Source: Butyricicoccus porcorum (GTDB lineage Bacteria > Bacillota > Clostridia > Oscillospirales > Butyricicoccaceae). From it: a stretch of DNA of 64,000 bases. Both the position numbers and the translations under genes were made by a program. The stretch covers positions 1 through 64,000 of the forward strand of contig NZ_NHOC01000019.1 of assembly GCF_002157465.1 (NCBI RefSeq). Reading direction: 5' to 3'. Below, in pieces: positions 1-7,446 of the stretch. A model generated the notes under the pieces. The model saw only the letters and a program-made list of their open reading frames with translations. It did not search any database and was not told the DNA's origin. The first letter of the stretch is position 1. Each line of letters begins with the position of its first letter.

Positions 1-1059
1 CGCGGGCACGTCGGCATCGCCTGCTGCATGAAAAACGCGGGCACGGGCGTCGGTCTGGCCGACTGGGGCCGCTGCCGCCTGACAGTCGAGGACGGCAAAG
101 TCTACATCCGTTCGGGTGCCAGCTGCATCGGGCAGGGACTCGGCACGATTCTGACCATGGTCGCCATCGAGTGCACACAGCTGGACGAAAGTCAGATTGT
201 TTATGTCCCGGCGGAGACCATCAACGCTCCCGACTCCGGTGTGACCTCCGGCTCGCGCCAGACACTCGTCACCGGCGAAGCGCTGCGCCGCGCCTGTGAA
301 CTGCTCAATCGTGATCTCAAAAATTACCGCTCGCTGAAAGCACTGAACGGCAAGGAATACCTCGGCACGTATCTCGCCAAGACCGACAAGATGGGGTCAA
401 TCAAGAAAAACCCGGTTTCGCATGTCGGTTACGGCTACGCGACCCAGCTCGCTGTCGTCGACCCGGAAACGCGCCGTATTTCCCAGATTTATGCCGCACA
501 CGATGTCGGGCGCGCCATCAACCCGCTCAACGTCGAGGGGCAGATTGAAGGCGGTGTTTTGATGGGCATGGGCTACGCCATACAAGAGCGCTTTCCGCTG
601 GAAAACGGCATTCCGAAGGTCAAATACGGTTCGCTGCGCGTACCGCGTGCGCTTGAAGCGCCGGAAATCATTCCGATCATCGTCGAACAGAACAAAGAAA
701 AACTCGCGCTCGGCGCCGTCGGCTGCGGCGAAATCACATCCATTCCGACTGCCCCGGCCATTGCAGGCGCCTATTATGCGCTCGACAAACAGCTGCGCAC
801 CGCACTGCCGCTGGAAAACACGCCGTATGCGCCGAAGGAAAAGCTGCCATATACCGCACTTGTCCTGCAGAATGGTGATATCCTATTCGACCCGGAAACC
901 TGTATCTTCTGCGGCATGTGCATGCGCGGCTGCCCGGCAGAAGCAATTTGCGTCAGCCGGTCGGACAAATCGTGGGCAATGGATCCGGATGCCTGCCTGC
1001 ACTGCGGCATGTGCATCTCTCACTGCCCGAAGCACTCCCTTTCTTTTTTCCACAAATAG
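1..1059 (+). CDS. Molybdenum hydroxylase (xanthine dehydrogenase type), C-terminal part, with ferredoxin tail
   Basis: The reading frame is open from base 1, so the gene starts upstream of the window; 352 codons are visible. It is the C-terminal molybdopterin-binding half of an xanthine dehydrogenase/aldehyde oxidase-family protein. Typical signatures are GQGLGT near the start, HDVGRAINP in the middle and the GCGE segment (codon at about 730) that carries the catalytic glutamate of the family. After the hydroxylase fold comes a two-cluster 4Fe-4S ferredoxin tail with CxxCxxCxxxCP motifs at about 901-933 and 994-1026. The YgfK-like gene follows 25 bp downstream, the arrangement of anaerobic purine-degradation and selenium-dependent molybdenum hydroxylase clusters. 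Substrate (xanthine, purine or other heterocycle) cannot be told from this half. Family confident, exact role inferred. Confidence 0.88.
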   Translation, partial: RGHVGIACCMKNAGTGVGLADWGRCRLTVEDGKVYIRSGASCIGQGLGTILTMVAIECTQLDESQIVYVPAETINAPDSGVTSGSRQTLVTGEALRRACELLNRDLKNYRSLKALNGKEYLGTYLAKTDKMGSIKKNPVSHVGYGYATQLAVVDPETRRISQIYAAHDVGRAINPLNVEGQIEGGVLMGMGYAIQERFPLENGIPKVKYGSLRVPRALEAPEIIPIIVEQNKEKLALGAVGCGEITSIPTAPAIAGAYYALDKQLRTALPLENTPYAPKEKLPYTALVLQNGDILFDPETCIFCGMCMRGCPAEAICVSRSDKSWAMDPDACLHCGMCISHCPKHSLSFFHK

Positions 1060-1084
1060 CCACGTCCAAAGGAGGCGTATCCAT

Positions 1085-2725
1085 ATGAGCATTGAAATGA
1101 AGCCAATCCCGTTTCGAGCGCTGCTCGACCAGGCATGGAAGGAATACCGGTTCAAGGGAACAATGTTCGGCGTGCCTGCCACTTCTATCATCGTATTCCG
1201 CAATTATGCACCGCTGTTTGGCAAGACGCTGAACAGCCCGGTCGGCCCGGCGGCAGGCCCGCACACCCAGCTCGCACAAAACCTGATTGCGGCCTATGCC
1301 GCAGGCGGACGATTTTTCGAGCTCAAGACGGTACAAAAGCTGTGGGGCGACCAGCTCGGCATCCAGCGCCCGTGCATCTATGTACGCGACGAAGCCTACA
1401 ACACGGAATGGTCGACGGAGCTCAGTCCGGAGCAGGCCGCAGCGGAATACATCAAGGCATGGATTGCCATCAAGATTCTGCTGAAGGAATTCCGGCTCGG
1501 TGAACCGGATGCCTTTGTGTTCAACATGTCGGTCGGCTATGACCTCGAGGGCATCAAAAGCCCATCGGTCGATGCATTCATCGAAACCATGAAGGACGCC
1601 TCCTCCTCCCCGGTCTGGAAGGCATGCATTGCGGAGGCGAAGGATATGATCTTCGATGTGGTAGATGACGACTATATCGATTCCATCTCGCCGCACATCA
1701 GCAACAATGTCACGATTTCCACAATGCACGGCTGTCCGCCGGAGCAGATTCAGGCAATTGCCGAATACATGCTGCGGGAAAAGGGGCTGCACACCTATGT
1801 CAAATGCAATCCGACACTGATCGGCTACGACAAGGCGCGCGAACTGCTGGACAATCTGGGTTATACCGACGTGGAATTTGGCCGCGAGCACTTTGAGCAC
1901 GACATGCAGCTGCCGGACGCAATCACCATGATTGGCCGCCTGCTGGAGGTCGCGGAATCGCTCGACCTGCGCTTCGGTGTCAAGCTGACCAACACCTTCC
2001 CTGTCAAAATTACGCACGGTGAACTGCCGGGCACGGACATGTACATGTCCGGCAAGGCGCTGTTCCCGCTGTCCATGCACACGGCGGCGCTGCTGTCTGA
2101 GGCGTTTGAAGGCTGTCTGCCGATTTCATATTCCGGCGGCGCAGACATCGACAACATCGACAAAATCTATTCGACCGGTATTTATCCGATTACCGTCGCC
2201 ACTGTCCTGCTCAAGCCGCACGGCTATCAGAACCTGCGCAAGCTGGTGGAAAAGTGCGCAAACATCAAACCGGATTTTTACGGCATTGACACGGCGCGTG
2301 TCCGCGAGCTGGCAGAGCGCAGCACGGCCGACGACCATCTCCGCCGCAAGCCGCGCAAAATTGCCGCCGGACAGACACCGCCGTTCGCCTGCGGGTGCTG
2401 TACGACCTGCGTTGATGTCTGCCCGAACCGCGCAAATTATTTCATCGACGGTTTGCAGAAAAAGGTCATCCATCTGGACGGCCCGTGCAACGACTGCGGC
2501 AATTGTGCAAGCCTGTGCCCCTTCGGCTTCACGCCGTATGCCGATAAATTCGTGCTGTATCCCGACGTAGAAACACTGAAACAGAGCGAGCGCGATGGCT
2601 TTGCCATCACCGACAGCGGCTATTTTGTCCGCTATTCGGGCACGCTGGGCACCGATACCAGCAGCCTGCCTGCCGAGGTGATCGAACTGATGGACGCCGT
2701 CCGCACGATGCACCTCGCCACGTAA
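1085..2725 (+). CDS. ygfK: YgfK-like iron-sulfur oxidoreductase subunit (short form)
   Basis: 546 aa. The start is the ATG at 1085, preceded by a strong AGGAGG; the frame stays open further upstream but that part overlaps the previous gene. The N-terminal about 420 residues resemble the dihydroorotate-dehydrogenase-like half of YgfK, the protein annotated as putative selenate reductase subunit and now tied genetically to anaerobic purine breakdown. The C-terminus has two ferredoxin-type clusters, one around residue 435 (ACGCCTTCVDVCP) and one around 467 (CNDCGNCASLCP). E. coli YgfK is about 1,030 aa and has a GltD-like FAD/NAD(P)H domain that is absent here, so electrons probably come from a separate protein. 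Likely partner of the molybdenum hydroxylase just upstream. Convergent with the genes to the right. Confidence 0.82.
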   Translation: MSIEMKPIPFRALLDQAWKEYRFKGTMFGVPATSIIVFRNYAPLFGKTLNSPVGPAAGPHTQLAQNLIAAYAAGGRFFELKTVQKLWGDQLGIQRPCIYVRDEAYNTEWSTELSPEQAAAEYIKAWIAIKILLKEFRLGEPDAFVFNMSVGYDLEGIKSPSVDAFIETMKDASSSPVWKACIAEAKDMIFDVVDDDYIDSISPHISNNVTISTMHGCPPEQIQAIAEYMLREKGLHTYVKCNPTLIGYDKARELLDNLGYTDVEFGREHFEHDMQLPDAITMIGRLLEVAESLDLRFGVKLTNTFPVKITHGELPGTDMYMSGKALFPLSMHTAALLSEAFEGCLPISYSGGADIDNIDKIYSTGIYPITVATVLLKPHGYQNLRKLVEKCANIKPDFYGIDTARVRELAERSTADDHLRRKPRKIAAGQTPPFACGCCTTCVDVCPNRANYFIDGLQKKVIHLDGPCNDCGNCASLCPFGFTPYADKFVLYPDVETLKQSERDGFAITDSGYFVRYSGTLGTDTSSLPAEVIELMDAVRTMHLAT

Positions 2726-2733
2726 TCCGCGCA

Positions 2734-2775
2734 AAAAAGCAGACGCCCAAAAGGGCGTTCAACACAGGGATTTTA
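2734..2775. other. attL: left junction of the integrated element, inside a split terminator
   Basis: The 5' arm of a terminator (AAAAAGCAGACGCCC, 2734-2748), loop AAAA and the first part of the 3' arm (GGGCGT, 2753-2758) belong to the chromosome. Lower-GC element sequence begins by about 2759. It carries CAAC (2760-2763) and AGGGATTTTA (2766-2775), which are mirrored at the right end. The crossover lies within the shared core 2744-2758, most simply at GCGT 2755-2758. Confidence 0.75.
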
Positions 2776-2824
2776 CAGAACAAGTAAAATATGAGTGCTG
2801 ACAGCCCTCAAGCGGAGCAAAAAG

Positions 2825-2864
2825 AATGACCACAGCATTGGCAATCGCCTCTGTTGTGGTCATT
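2825..2864. terminator. Bidirectional terminator near the left end of the element
   Basis: Perfect 10-bp stem AATGACCACA/TGTGGTCATT with a 20-nt loop. T-rich sequence lies on the right for plus-strand reading, and CTTTTTG follows on the minus strand. It sits just past the stop of the minus-strand membrane protein gene and can also stop transcription coming from ygfK. Confidence 0.75.
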
Positions 2865-2871
2865 TTCGTTA

Positions 2872-3270
2872 TTATTGACTTACGAGTATCGTTACTATTG
2901 GGCCTGTAATCGCAGCAATCATAGCGACAGCTGCGATAATCATCATGATAGTATTGTATCTTCTACTGCTTTTCAAATCCTCTTGAGCAGCTTTGTATGA
3001 CTCCGCCTGAGCATCATACATTTCCTTTAATTTATTATAATTATCAGCCAGCAGTTTATTCTGTTCAACAAGTATATTTATCTGCTGAGTTGTAAGATTA
3101 TTTTGCTCCTCGATTTTCCTTTTAATATCACCCATTATAGTATCTTCCGGATCTATAATTGGAAGTTCAGGCATTTCAATTTTAGGATATATCGGTTCAG
3201 GCATAGCAATACGTGATATGTCAATAGGTTTGAAAGATGCTGATAAGTTTTTTAACGCATCAAAATCCAT
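2872..3270 (-). CDS. Small coiled-coil protein with C-terminal membrane anchor, unknown function
   Basis: 132 aa, preceded by AGGAGG about 6 nt before the ATG. Residues 1-45 are rich in Pro and Ile (repeats of the EP-x-YPKIEMPELP kind). Residues about 50-100 are Glu/Lys/Gln-rich and predicted to form a coiled coil, and residues about 106-130 form one hydrophobic helix near the C-terminus, so the protein is probably tail-anchored with the coiled coil in the cytoplasm. It is downstream of hsdR on the same strand and AT-richer than the chromosomal neighbours. I do not recognise the family. Its position suggests it came with the type I restriction locus of the element, possibly as an accessory defence protein, but that is inference. 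Confidence 0.7.
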   Translation of the reverse strand: MDFDALKNLSASFKPIDISRIAMPEPIYPKIEMPELPIIDPEDTIMGDIKRKIEEQNNLTTQQINILVEQNKLLADNYNKLKEMYDAQAESYKAAQEDLKSSRRYNTIMMIIAAVAMIAAITGPIVTILVSQ

Positions 3271-3366
3271 TCTTTAATCCTCCTTTTTTGCACCATACGG
3301 AGTTTTTCCATCCGCAACCATAAGCGGTGCCTGTGGAGCAAAATCGTATGTAATAACCTTTTTCTC

Positions 3367-4749
3367 TTACGGTTCATCGGAGAACTTAACAGAACCACCA
3401 ATACCGAAGTATTTCTCAAAGAAAGCTTTCAGCTTGCTGATTACACCTTCTTTTTTCTTTGCTCTGTTACCGCCACCGAAACGGCTGACAGGAGGAAGGA
3501 TTTTTTCGATGTCCGTACCGACAATCTTGATTTCACCTTCTCGGAAAGAGTTATCGAGGAACTTACGGGTTTCAGCCTCTTTCAGCTTTTCTTCCTTGAT
3601 GATGGCAACCAGATCCTGTTCACGCTGTTCTGCAACGAAATCATGCCATTCGGTCATGACATCTTCAACATCATTGATACCTGCGATGAAGGTTTCAATA
3701 AGCGCCTTCTTGCTACGCAGCTCAGGGCTGGCATCGATAGCCTTTTTGATGGTGATAAGGACTTCCTTATCCTCACAATGGGTATCGTGATACTTCTTCA
3801 CGAGCATGAGGATATAGTCGATGTTGATTTCAATCTGCTTGATGAGTTCAACTTCAAATACAATATCGTCTGTGATGTCGGTGCTATCACCGCCTTCTTC
3901 CTCACGTTTGCGTTTCCATTCATCACGAAGATCCTGGTATCTGCCGAGGTAGTCCTGAAGATCACGCTCACTGATGATTTCTTTTCCTGCAAACTCGTCG
4001 AAGGATGACAGCAGGTTTCTCATACGGAGAATTGCTCCAAACAAAGAAATGAAATCTTTCTGATTCTGTTCACCAACAATTTGTGGCTCGGTCAGAGGGA
4101 ACTTGCCCTGCAAGTCTGCTACCAGATCCACGTATCCCGGCATCGGCTTATCATCGACAGATACATAACCATAGTAGTAGTCTTGGAACTTCTGCAAGAG
4201 AACGATACCTGATGCATTCTTATCTCCGAACAGGGAGATGGCGGAATCCACACGTTTCTGCAGGTTACGGAAACATACGATATTACCGAAAGTCTTGATG
4301 CTGTTTAAGATACGGTTGGTACGGGAGAATGCCTGAATCAGTCCATGCATCTTCAGGTTCTTATCTACCCAGAGCGTATTCAGCGTAGTGGCATCAAATC
4401 CGGTCAGGAACATATTTACTACGATAAGCAGATCCAGCTCCTTGTTCTTCATACGGAGAGATACATCCTTGTAGTAGTTCTGGAATTTCTCAGAGGAAGT
4501 ATCGTAATTCGTATGGAAGGTCATGTTGTAATCCATGATGGCTTCATCAAGGAAGTCTCTGGAGCTTTTATCCAGAGCAGAAGTATCTTCCGGATTCTCT
4601 TCATCGATAATACCATCAGATTCTTCTTCGTTTGGTGCGAAGCTGTAAATGACAGCAATACGCAGTTTCTTTGTAGGGTCTGCCTCCATCTGCTTTTTGA
4701 ACTCTGCATAGTAGAGTTTTGCCATTGGAACAGAGGCAACTGCAAAGAT
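3367..4749 (-). pseudogene. hsdR: Type I restriction enzyme HsdR, C-terminal fragment
   Basis: About 452 aa after an internal Met; HsdR-like sequence (IFAVASVPMAKLYY) continues to the junction at about 4749 and a stop follows at 4759-4761. It contains the end of helicase domain 2: motif V (MFLTGFD, about residues 105-111) and motif VI (QAFSRTNRI, 131-139), then the helical C-terminus that binds the methylase in EcoR124I-type enzymes. Full HsdR is about 1,000 aa. The nuclease domain, Walker A/B motifs and motifs Ia-IV are missing, so it cannot cut or translocate. No hsdM or hsdS is present. It faces away from a recombinase fragment that is also truncated at its N-terminus, which points to one internal deletion. 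It has no visible promoter or RBS of its own. Confidence 0.85.
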
Positions 4750-5623
4750 GGAGTTAGGTCATCTGGTGAATTTTAAAACCTATCGTAAATCCTACAAGAA
4801 CAAGAAGATTCAGAAGAATGACCCGGAAAACTGGCAGATTTTCGAGAACTGCCACGAAGCCATTATCGACCAGGAAACCTTCGATATTGTTCAGAGAATC
4901 AGGGATGGTCGCAGAAGGCTCACACCGATGGGTGAGATGCCGATGCTCTCCGGTATGCTCTTTTGTGCCGATTGCGGAGCCAAGCTGTATCAGGTTAGGC
5001 ACAGAGGCTGGGAACATGACAAGGAGCATTTCGTATGCGCCACTTACCGCAAGGTTAAAGGCGGTTGCAGTTCTCATCAGATCCGCAATGTGGTGGTGGA
5101 AGAAATCCTGCTGAGTGAACTTCAGCGAATTACTGCATTTGCAAGGGAACACGAGGATGAGTTCTTAGAAATGGTCACGAAGAAATCACTTGCGGAACTC
5201 AACAAGAGTCAGCGTGAAGGAAAGCGAGAACTGGAACAGGCCATGCAGCGTATCTCCAAACTGGATAAGATTATTCAGAGGCTTTACGAGGATAACGTGG
5301 AAGGTAAAATTTCCGATGAGCGTTTTGCGAAGATGAGTTCCAACTACGAAGCCGAGCAGGAACAGCTGGAGGCTCGCATCAAGGAACTGAAGCATCTGCT
5401 TTCTGCGGAAAAAGAAGAATCCCTGAATGCAAATCACTTCCTCGACTTGGTAAGAAGATACACCGACATTCGAGAATTGGATGCTGAGATCATCAGGGAA
5501 TTCGTGGAGAAGATTTACGTTTACAAAGCAGAGCGTGTAGATGGGCACAGAGTCCAGCGCATCAAAATCATCTGGAACTGCATCGGGGAGTTCAATACCC
5601 CGGCAAATGAAAAATCGGCATAG
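4748..5623 (+). pseudogene. Large serine recombinase (Tn916/TndX-like family), C-terminal fragment
   Basis: 291 codons from an ATG that is probably internal to the original gene. The sequence begins in the conserved LGHLVNFKTYRKSYK stretch of the recombinase domain. It then has the zinc beta-ribbon (Cys73, Cys76, Cys97, Cys107), a long coiled coil (about 145-220) and the C-terminal IIREFVEKIYVY region. The N-terminal resolvase domain with the catalytic serine is gone. Intact members are about 500-560 aa. The stop at 5623 is only about 70 bp from the right attachment site, as expected for an integrase at the element edge. Family certain, activity lost. Confidence 0.88.
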
Positions 5624-5665
5624 CCCGGTAAAATACCAAACTATGCCGAATCTTTTTCAAGGAAT

Positions 5666-5707
5666 TAAAATCCCTAAGTTGCACCGCCTAAAAAGCGTCT
5701 GCTTTTT
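5666..5707. other. attR: right junction of the integrated element
   Basis: Element-side arms TAAAATCCCT (5666-5675) and GTTG (5678-5681) mirror the left end. The core CGCCTAAAAAGCGT (5685-5698) runs into the chromosomal 3' arm of the split terminator (GCGTCTGCTTTTT, 5695-5707). As it stands, AAAAAGC-GTCT-GCTTTTT (5691-5708) is still a short symmetric hairpin that may end transcription of the DUF134-NifX gene. Confidence 0.75.
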
Positions 5708-5711
5708 ATTC

Positions 5712-6491
5712 TCAGCAGTGGCCGCCGCAGGTTCCCCGGCTGCCGCACGAGCCACAGGAATGACCTTCGCCGTGGTCGTGGTGGTCACAGGTCACATCCG
5801 GGTTTGGTGCAAGCATACCCGCCAGCAATGCGCCGACCTGAAGATCTGCCTCGCCGCTGGCGCCTGCGAATACCGCAATGCCCGCATCCATCAGCGCGGT
5901 GCGCGCACCGCCGCCGATGCCGCCGCATACCAGGATGCCGACGCCCTGCTTTTTCAGGAACTCCGCCAGCGCGCCGTGGCCGCTGCCGTCCGTGCTGACG
6001 ACCTCCATGTTGGTGATGTGGTCGTTCTCCACCGTGTAAATCTTAAACTGCTCAGTGTGACCGAAATGCTGGAAAATCTGTCCGTTTTCATAAGTTGCTG
6101 CAATCTTCATGCTGTTCTCTCCTTCGTCAGTGCGGAATACCGCCATGTGGTCAACGCGCCCGCGGCACGCGGCATTGTGACCGCAGCAGCCCGGTTCACT
6201 GCGGCGGCAGAGGGCATAATTTCCGCCCGCAACCACAAGCTGCCTGCCATTGACCAGAGCATCCGCCGTCTTGCGGCGCGCGCGCGTCCAGATGCCTGCG
6301 ACCGTCGCGCGGGCAATGCCCATCTGCGCAGCGCATTCCTCCTGCGTCAGCCCTTCGAGGTCGATCAGGCGAATGGTCTCATATTCGTCCACCGTCATCG
6401 TGACCGCCGGTGTATGTGCCTGCCCCGCAGGGCCGAACACCGTATGCTCCGGCAGGCCGCACACGCGGCGGCATTTTGTTGGTCGCGGCAT
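5712..6491 (-). CDS. DUF134 helix-turn-helix protein fused to NifX/NifB-type cofactor-binding domain
   Basis: 259 aa from the ATG at 6491, which has GGAGG 7 nt upstream; an earlier in-frame ATG at 6521 lacks an RBS. Residues 1-125 are a DUF134 (UPF0251) domain: MPRPTKCRRV start, a sigma-4-like HTH at about 46-72 (GLTQEECAAQMGIARATVAG) and a Cys cluster at 95-109. Residues 128-227 are a dinitrogenase iron-molybdenum cofactor domain of the NifX/NifB type. The last 25 residues are rich in His, Cys and Gly and should bind metal. A metal- or iron-sulfur-sensing transcription factor is the simplest reading. A palindrome between promoter and start suggests autoregulation. No nitrogenase genes are visible, so nitrogen fixation should not be inferred. 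Confidence 0.85.
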   Translation of the reverse strand: MPRPTKCRRVCGLPEHTVFGPAGQAHTPAVTMTVDEYETIRLIDLEGLTQEECAAQMGIARATVAGIWTRARRKTADALVNGRQLVVAGGNYALCRRSEPGCCGHNAACRGRVDHMAVFRTDEGENSMKIAATYENGQIFQHFGHTEQFKIYTVENDHITNMEVVSTDGSGHGALAEFLKKQGVGILVCGGIGGGARTALMDAGIAVFAGASGEADLQVGALLAGMLAPNPDVTCDHHDHGEGHSCGSCGSRGTCGGHC

Positions 6492-6508
6492 GGTTGCGCC
6501 TCCGTTTC

Positions 6509-6520
6509 TGACATATGTCA
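6509..6520. promoter_or_regulatory. Perfect palindrome, candidate operator
   Basis: TGACATATGTCA is a perfect 12-bp palindrome 17 nt before the chosen start of the DUF134-NifX gene and just downstream of its predicted transcription start. An HTH protein encoded next to it makes autoregulation likely, but this is inference. Confidence 0.5.
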
Positions 6521-6534
6521 TTTATTTCTCTTTC

Positions 6535-6563
6535 AGCATACGCCTTTTTGTGGGGGATGTCAA
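6535..6563 (-). promoter_or_regulatory. Sigma-A promoter of the DUF134-NifX gene
   Basis: On the minus strand, TTGACA, a 17-bp spacer, then TATGCT. Predicted start is near 6528, and the palindrome at 6509-6520 would cover about +8 to +19. Confidence 0.72.
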
Positions 6564-6628
6564 TGCATTTTCGCCGCAAAAAGCGCAAAAAAATCCGCCC
6601 CACTGCTGGAAGGGCGGATACAGGCTTG

Positions 6629-7252
6629 TTACGCCGGCTGTGCAATCGGCGCCGATGCTCCAAAGGGAAGGTCTGCAAAGACATTGCAAGTAATACGGAT
6701 CATCGACATCACTACAGTGGTGAGAATGCGGCAGATGTGGAAGACATCATCGCTGATGCTGTGTTCCGGCTGTGCGACATAGCTCCGATGCTGTTCAGAG
6801 ATGGAAGCGATCAGGGCTTCCGGTGTCTGCGGGATGTCCGCCAACAGGGGCTTGACCCAGCCGTCAAACTTGGTCTCATCGATTCGTTTGGAAATCGTCA
6901 GGCTCGTGCGTTTTTCGTATACATAATGTGCGAACAGTCCATGTTCGTAAATATCGTCGTTGTGCGGAAAGCTAAAGAAATCTGTAATATAATGGCAGAT
7001 TACACCGAGCTCCTCGCTGAGCTTGGCGTCGTTGGTTTCACTGATGCAAAATTTGGATGCAAAATCGCGGATGCGCTGCATCACTTCTTCAAACATGAGG
7101 GACGGATAGTGCCGTTTGGTCAGATATTCGCCCTTCAGGTCGGGTTTCAGGTTGCCAAAAACGAATGCTTTTCTATCGAACGAAATGCCGTCAGTCTTTT
7201 CCACGTAGTCCAGCAGGTAATGCGCTACCGTCGTATGGGACATTGAATCCAT
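6629..7252 (-). CDS. Zinc-dependent phospholipase C-like protein
   Basis: 207 aa using the ATG at 7252, which has GGAG at 8 nt; GTG 7261 and ATG 7258 also lie in frame but are too close to the RBS. His/Asp motifs are spread as in the zinc-dependent phospholipase C/S1-P1-like family (PF00882): HYLLDYV near the N-terminus, GNLKPDL, CHYITDFFSFPHND and HGLFAHYVYE. No signal peptide is visible, unlike secreted clostridial alpha-toxins, so it is probably a cytoplasmic relative of unknown substrate. It has its own likely promoter. Family assignment is moderate and the enzymatic function unproven. Confidence 0.72.
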   Translation of the reverse strand: MDSMSHTTVAHYLLDYVEKTDGISFDRKAFVFGNLKPDLKGEYLTKRHYPSLMFEEVMQRIRDFASKFCISETNDAKLSEELGVICHYITDFFSFPHNDDIYEHGLFAHYVYEKRTSLTISKRIDETKFDGWVKPLLADIPQTPEALIASISEQHRSYVAQPEHSISDDVFHICRILTTVVMSMIRITCNVFADLPFGASAPIAQPA

Positions 7253-7281
7253 CGGCATCACTCCTCTCTTTTGTTGTCTTC

Positions 7282-7310
7282 AGTGTAACACACTCGGCGC
7301 ACAATGAAAA
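7282..7310 (-). promoter_or_regulatory. Possible extended -10 promoter of the PLC-like gene
   Basis: Minus strand: TTTTCA, 17 bp, then TGT-TACACT (extended -10). The start would fall about 20 nt before the RBS. The -35 is weak. Confidence 0.45.
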
Positions 7311-7368
7311 CGGCAAAACAGTGAATTGTTTGTAAAGTTTTTTGCCACGTTCTTCATTTTTTCACCAA

Positions 7369-7413
7369 AAAAGTCTCAGATCTCCATTTTTATGGATAAA
7401 ATCTGAGACTTTT
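7369..7413. terminator. Bidirectional intrinsic terminator
   Basis: Perfect 13-bp stem AAAAGTCTCAGAT/ATCTGAGACTTTT around a 19-nt loop that can fold further (TCCAT/ATGGA). On the minus strand it is followed by TTTTTT and serves the radical SAM gene. Confidence 0.85.
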
Positions 7414-7446
7414 GAAAATATTACTGTTCTGTACACAAACCAGGCG

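Larger units (their letters stand above)
2755..5698. mobile_element. Deleted integrative element of the large-serine-recombinase type
   Basis: About 2.94 kb of lower-GC sequence between the convergent ygfK-like gene and the DUF134-NifX gene. It contains a coiled-coil membrane protein gene, a truncated hsdR and a truncated recombinase. The outer ends share a core (CGCC-AAAA-GCGT, 2744-2758 and 5685-5698). Joining the outer flanks gives a perfect 15-bp terminator stem. Joining the inner ends gives an attP-like palindrome with arms TAAAATCCCT-aa-GTTG and CAAC-ac-AGGGATTTTA. Both surviving boundary genes lack their N-termini and meet at about 4748, so the middle has been deleted. The recombinase lacks its catalytic domain, so the remnant cannot move unaided. 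Confidence 0.78.

Noticed and set aside
647-1084. N-terminal extension of the YgfK-like frame
   Set aside because: Overlaps the conserved 3' end of the molybdenum hydroxylase in another frame, and a strong RBS precedes the ATG at 1085.
953-2080. Long minus-strand frame opposite the ygfK-like gene
   Set aside because: Shadow frame in GC-rich coding sequence; no RBS and no recognisable protein.
5712-6491. Evidence of nitrogen fixation from the NifX-type domain
   Set aside because: NifX/NifB-like domains are widespread in non-fixing anaerobes; no nif structural gene is present.
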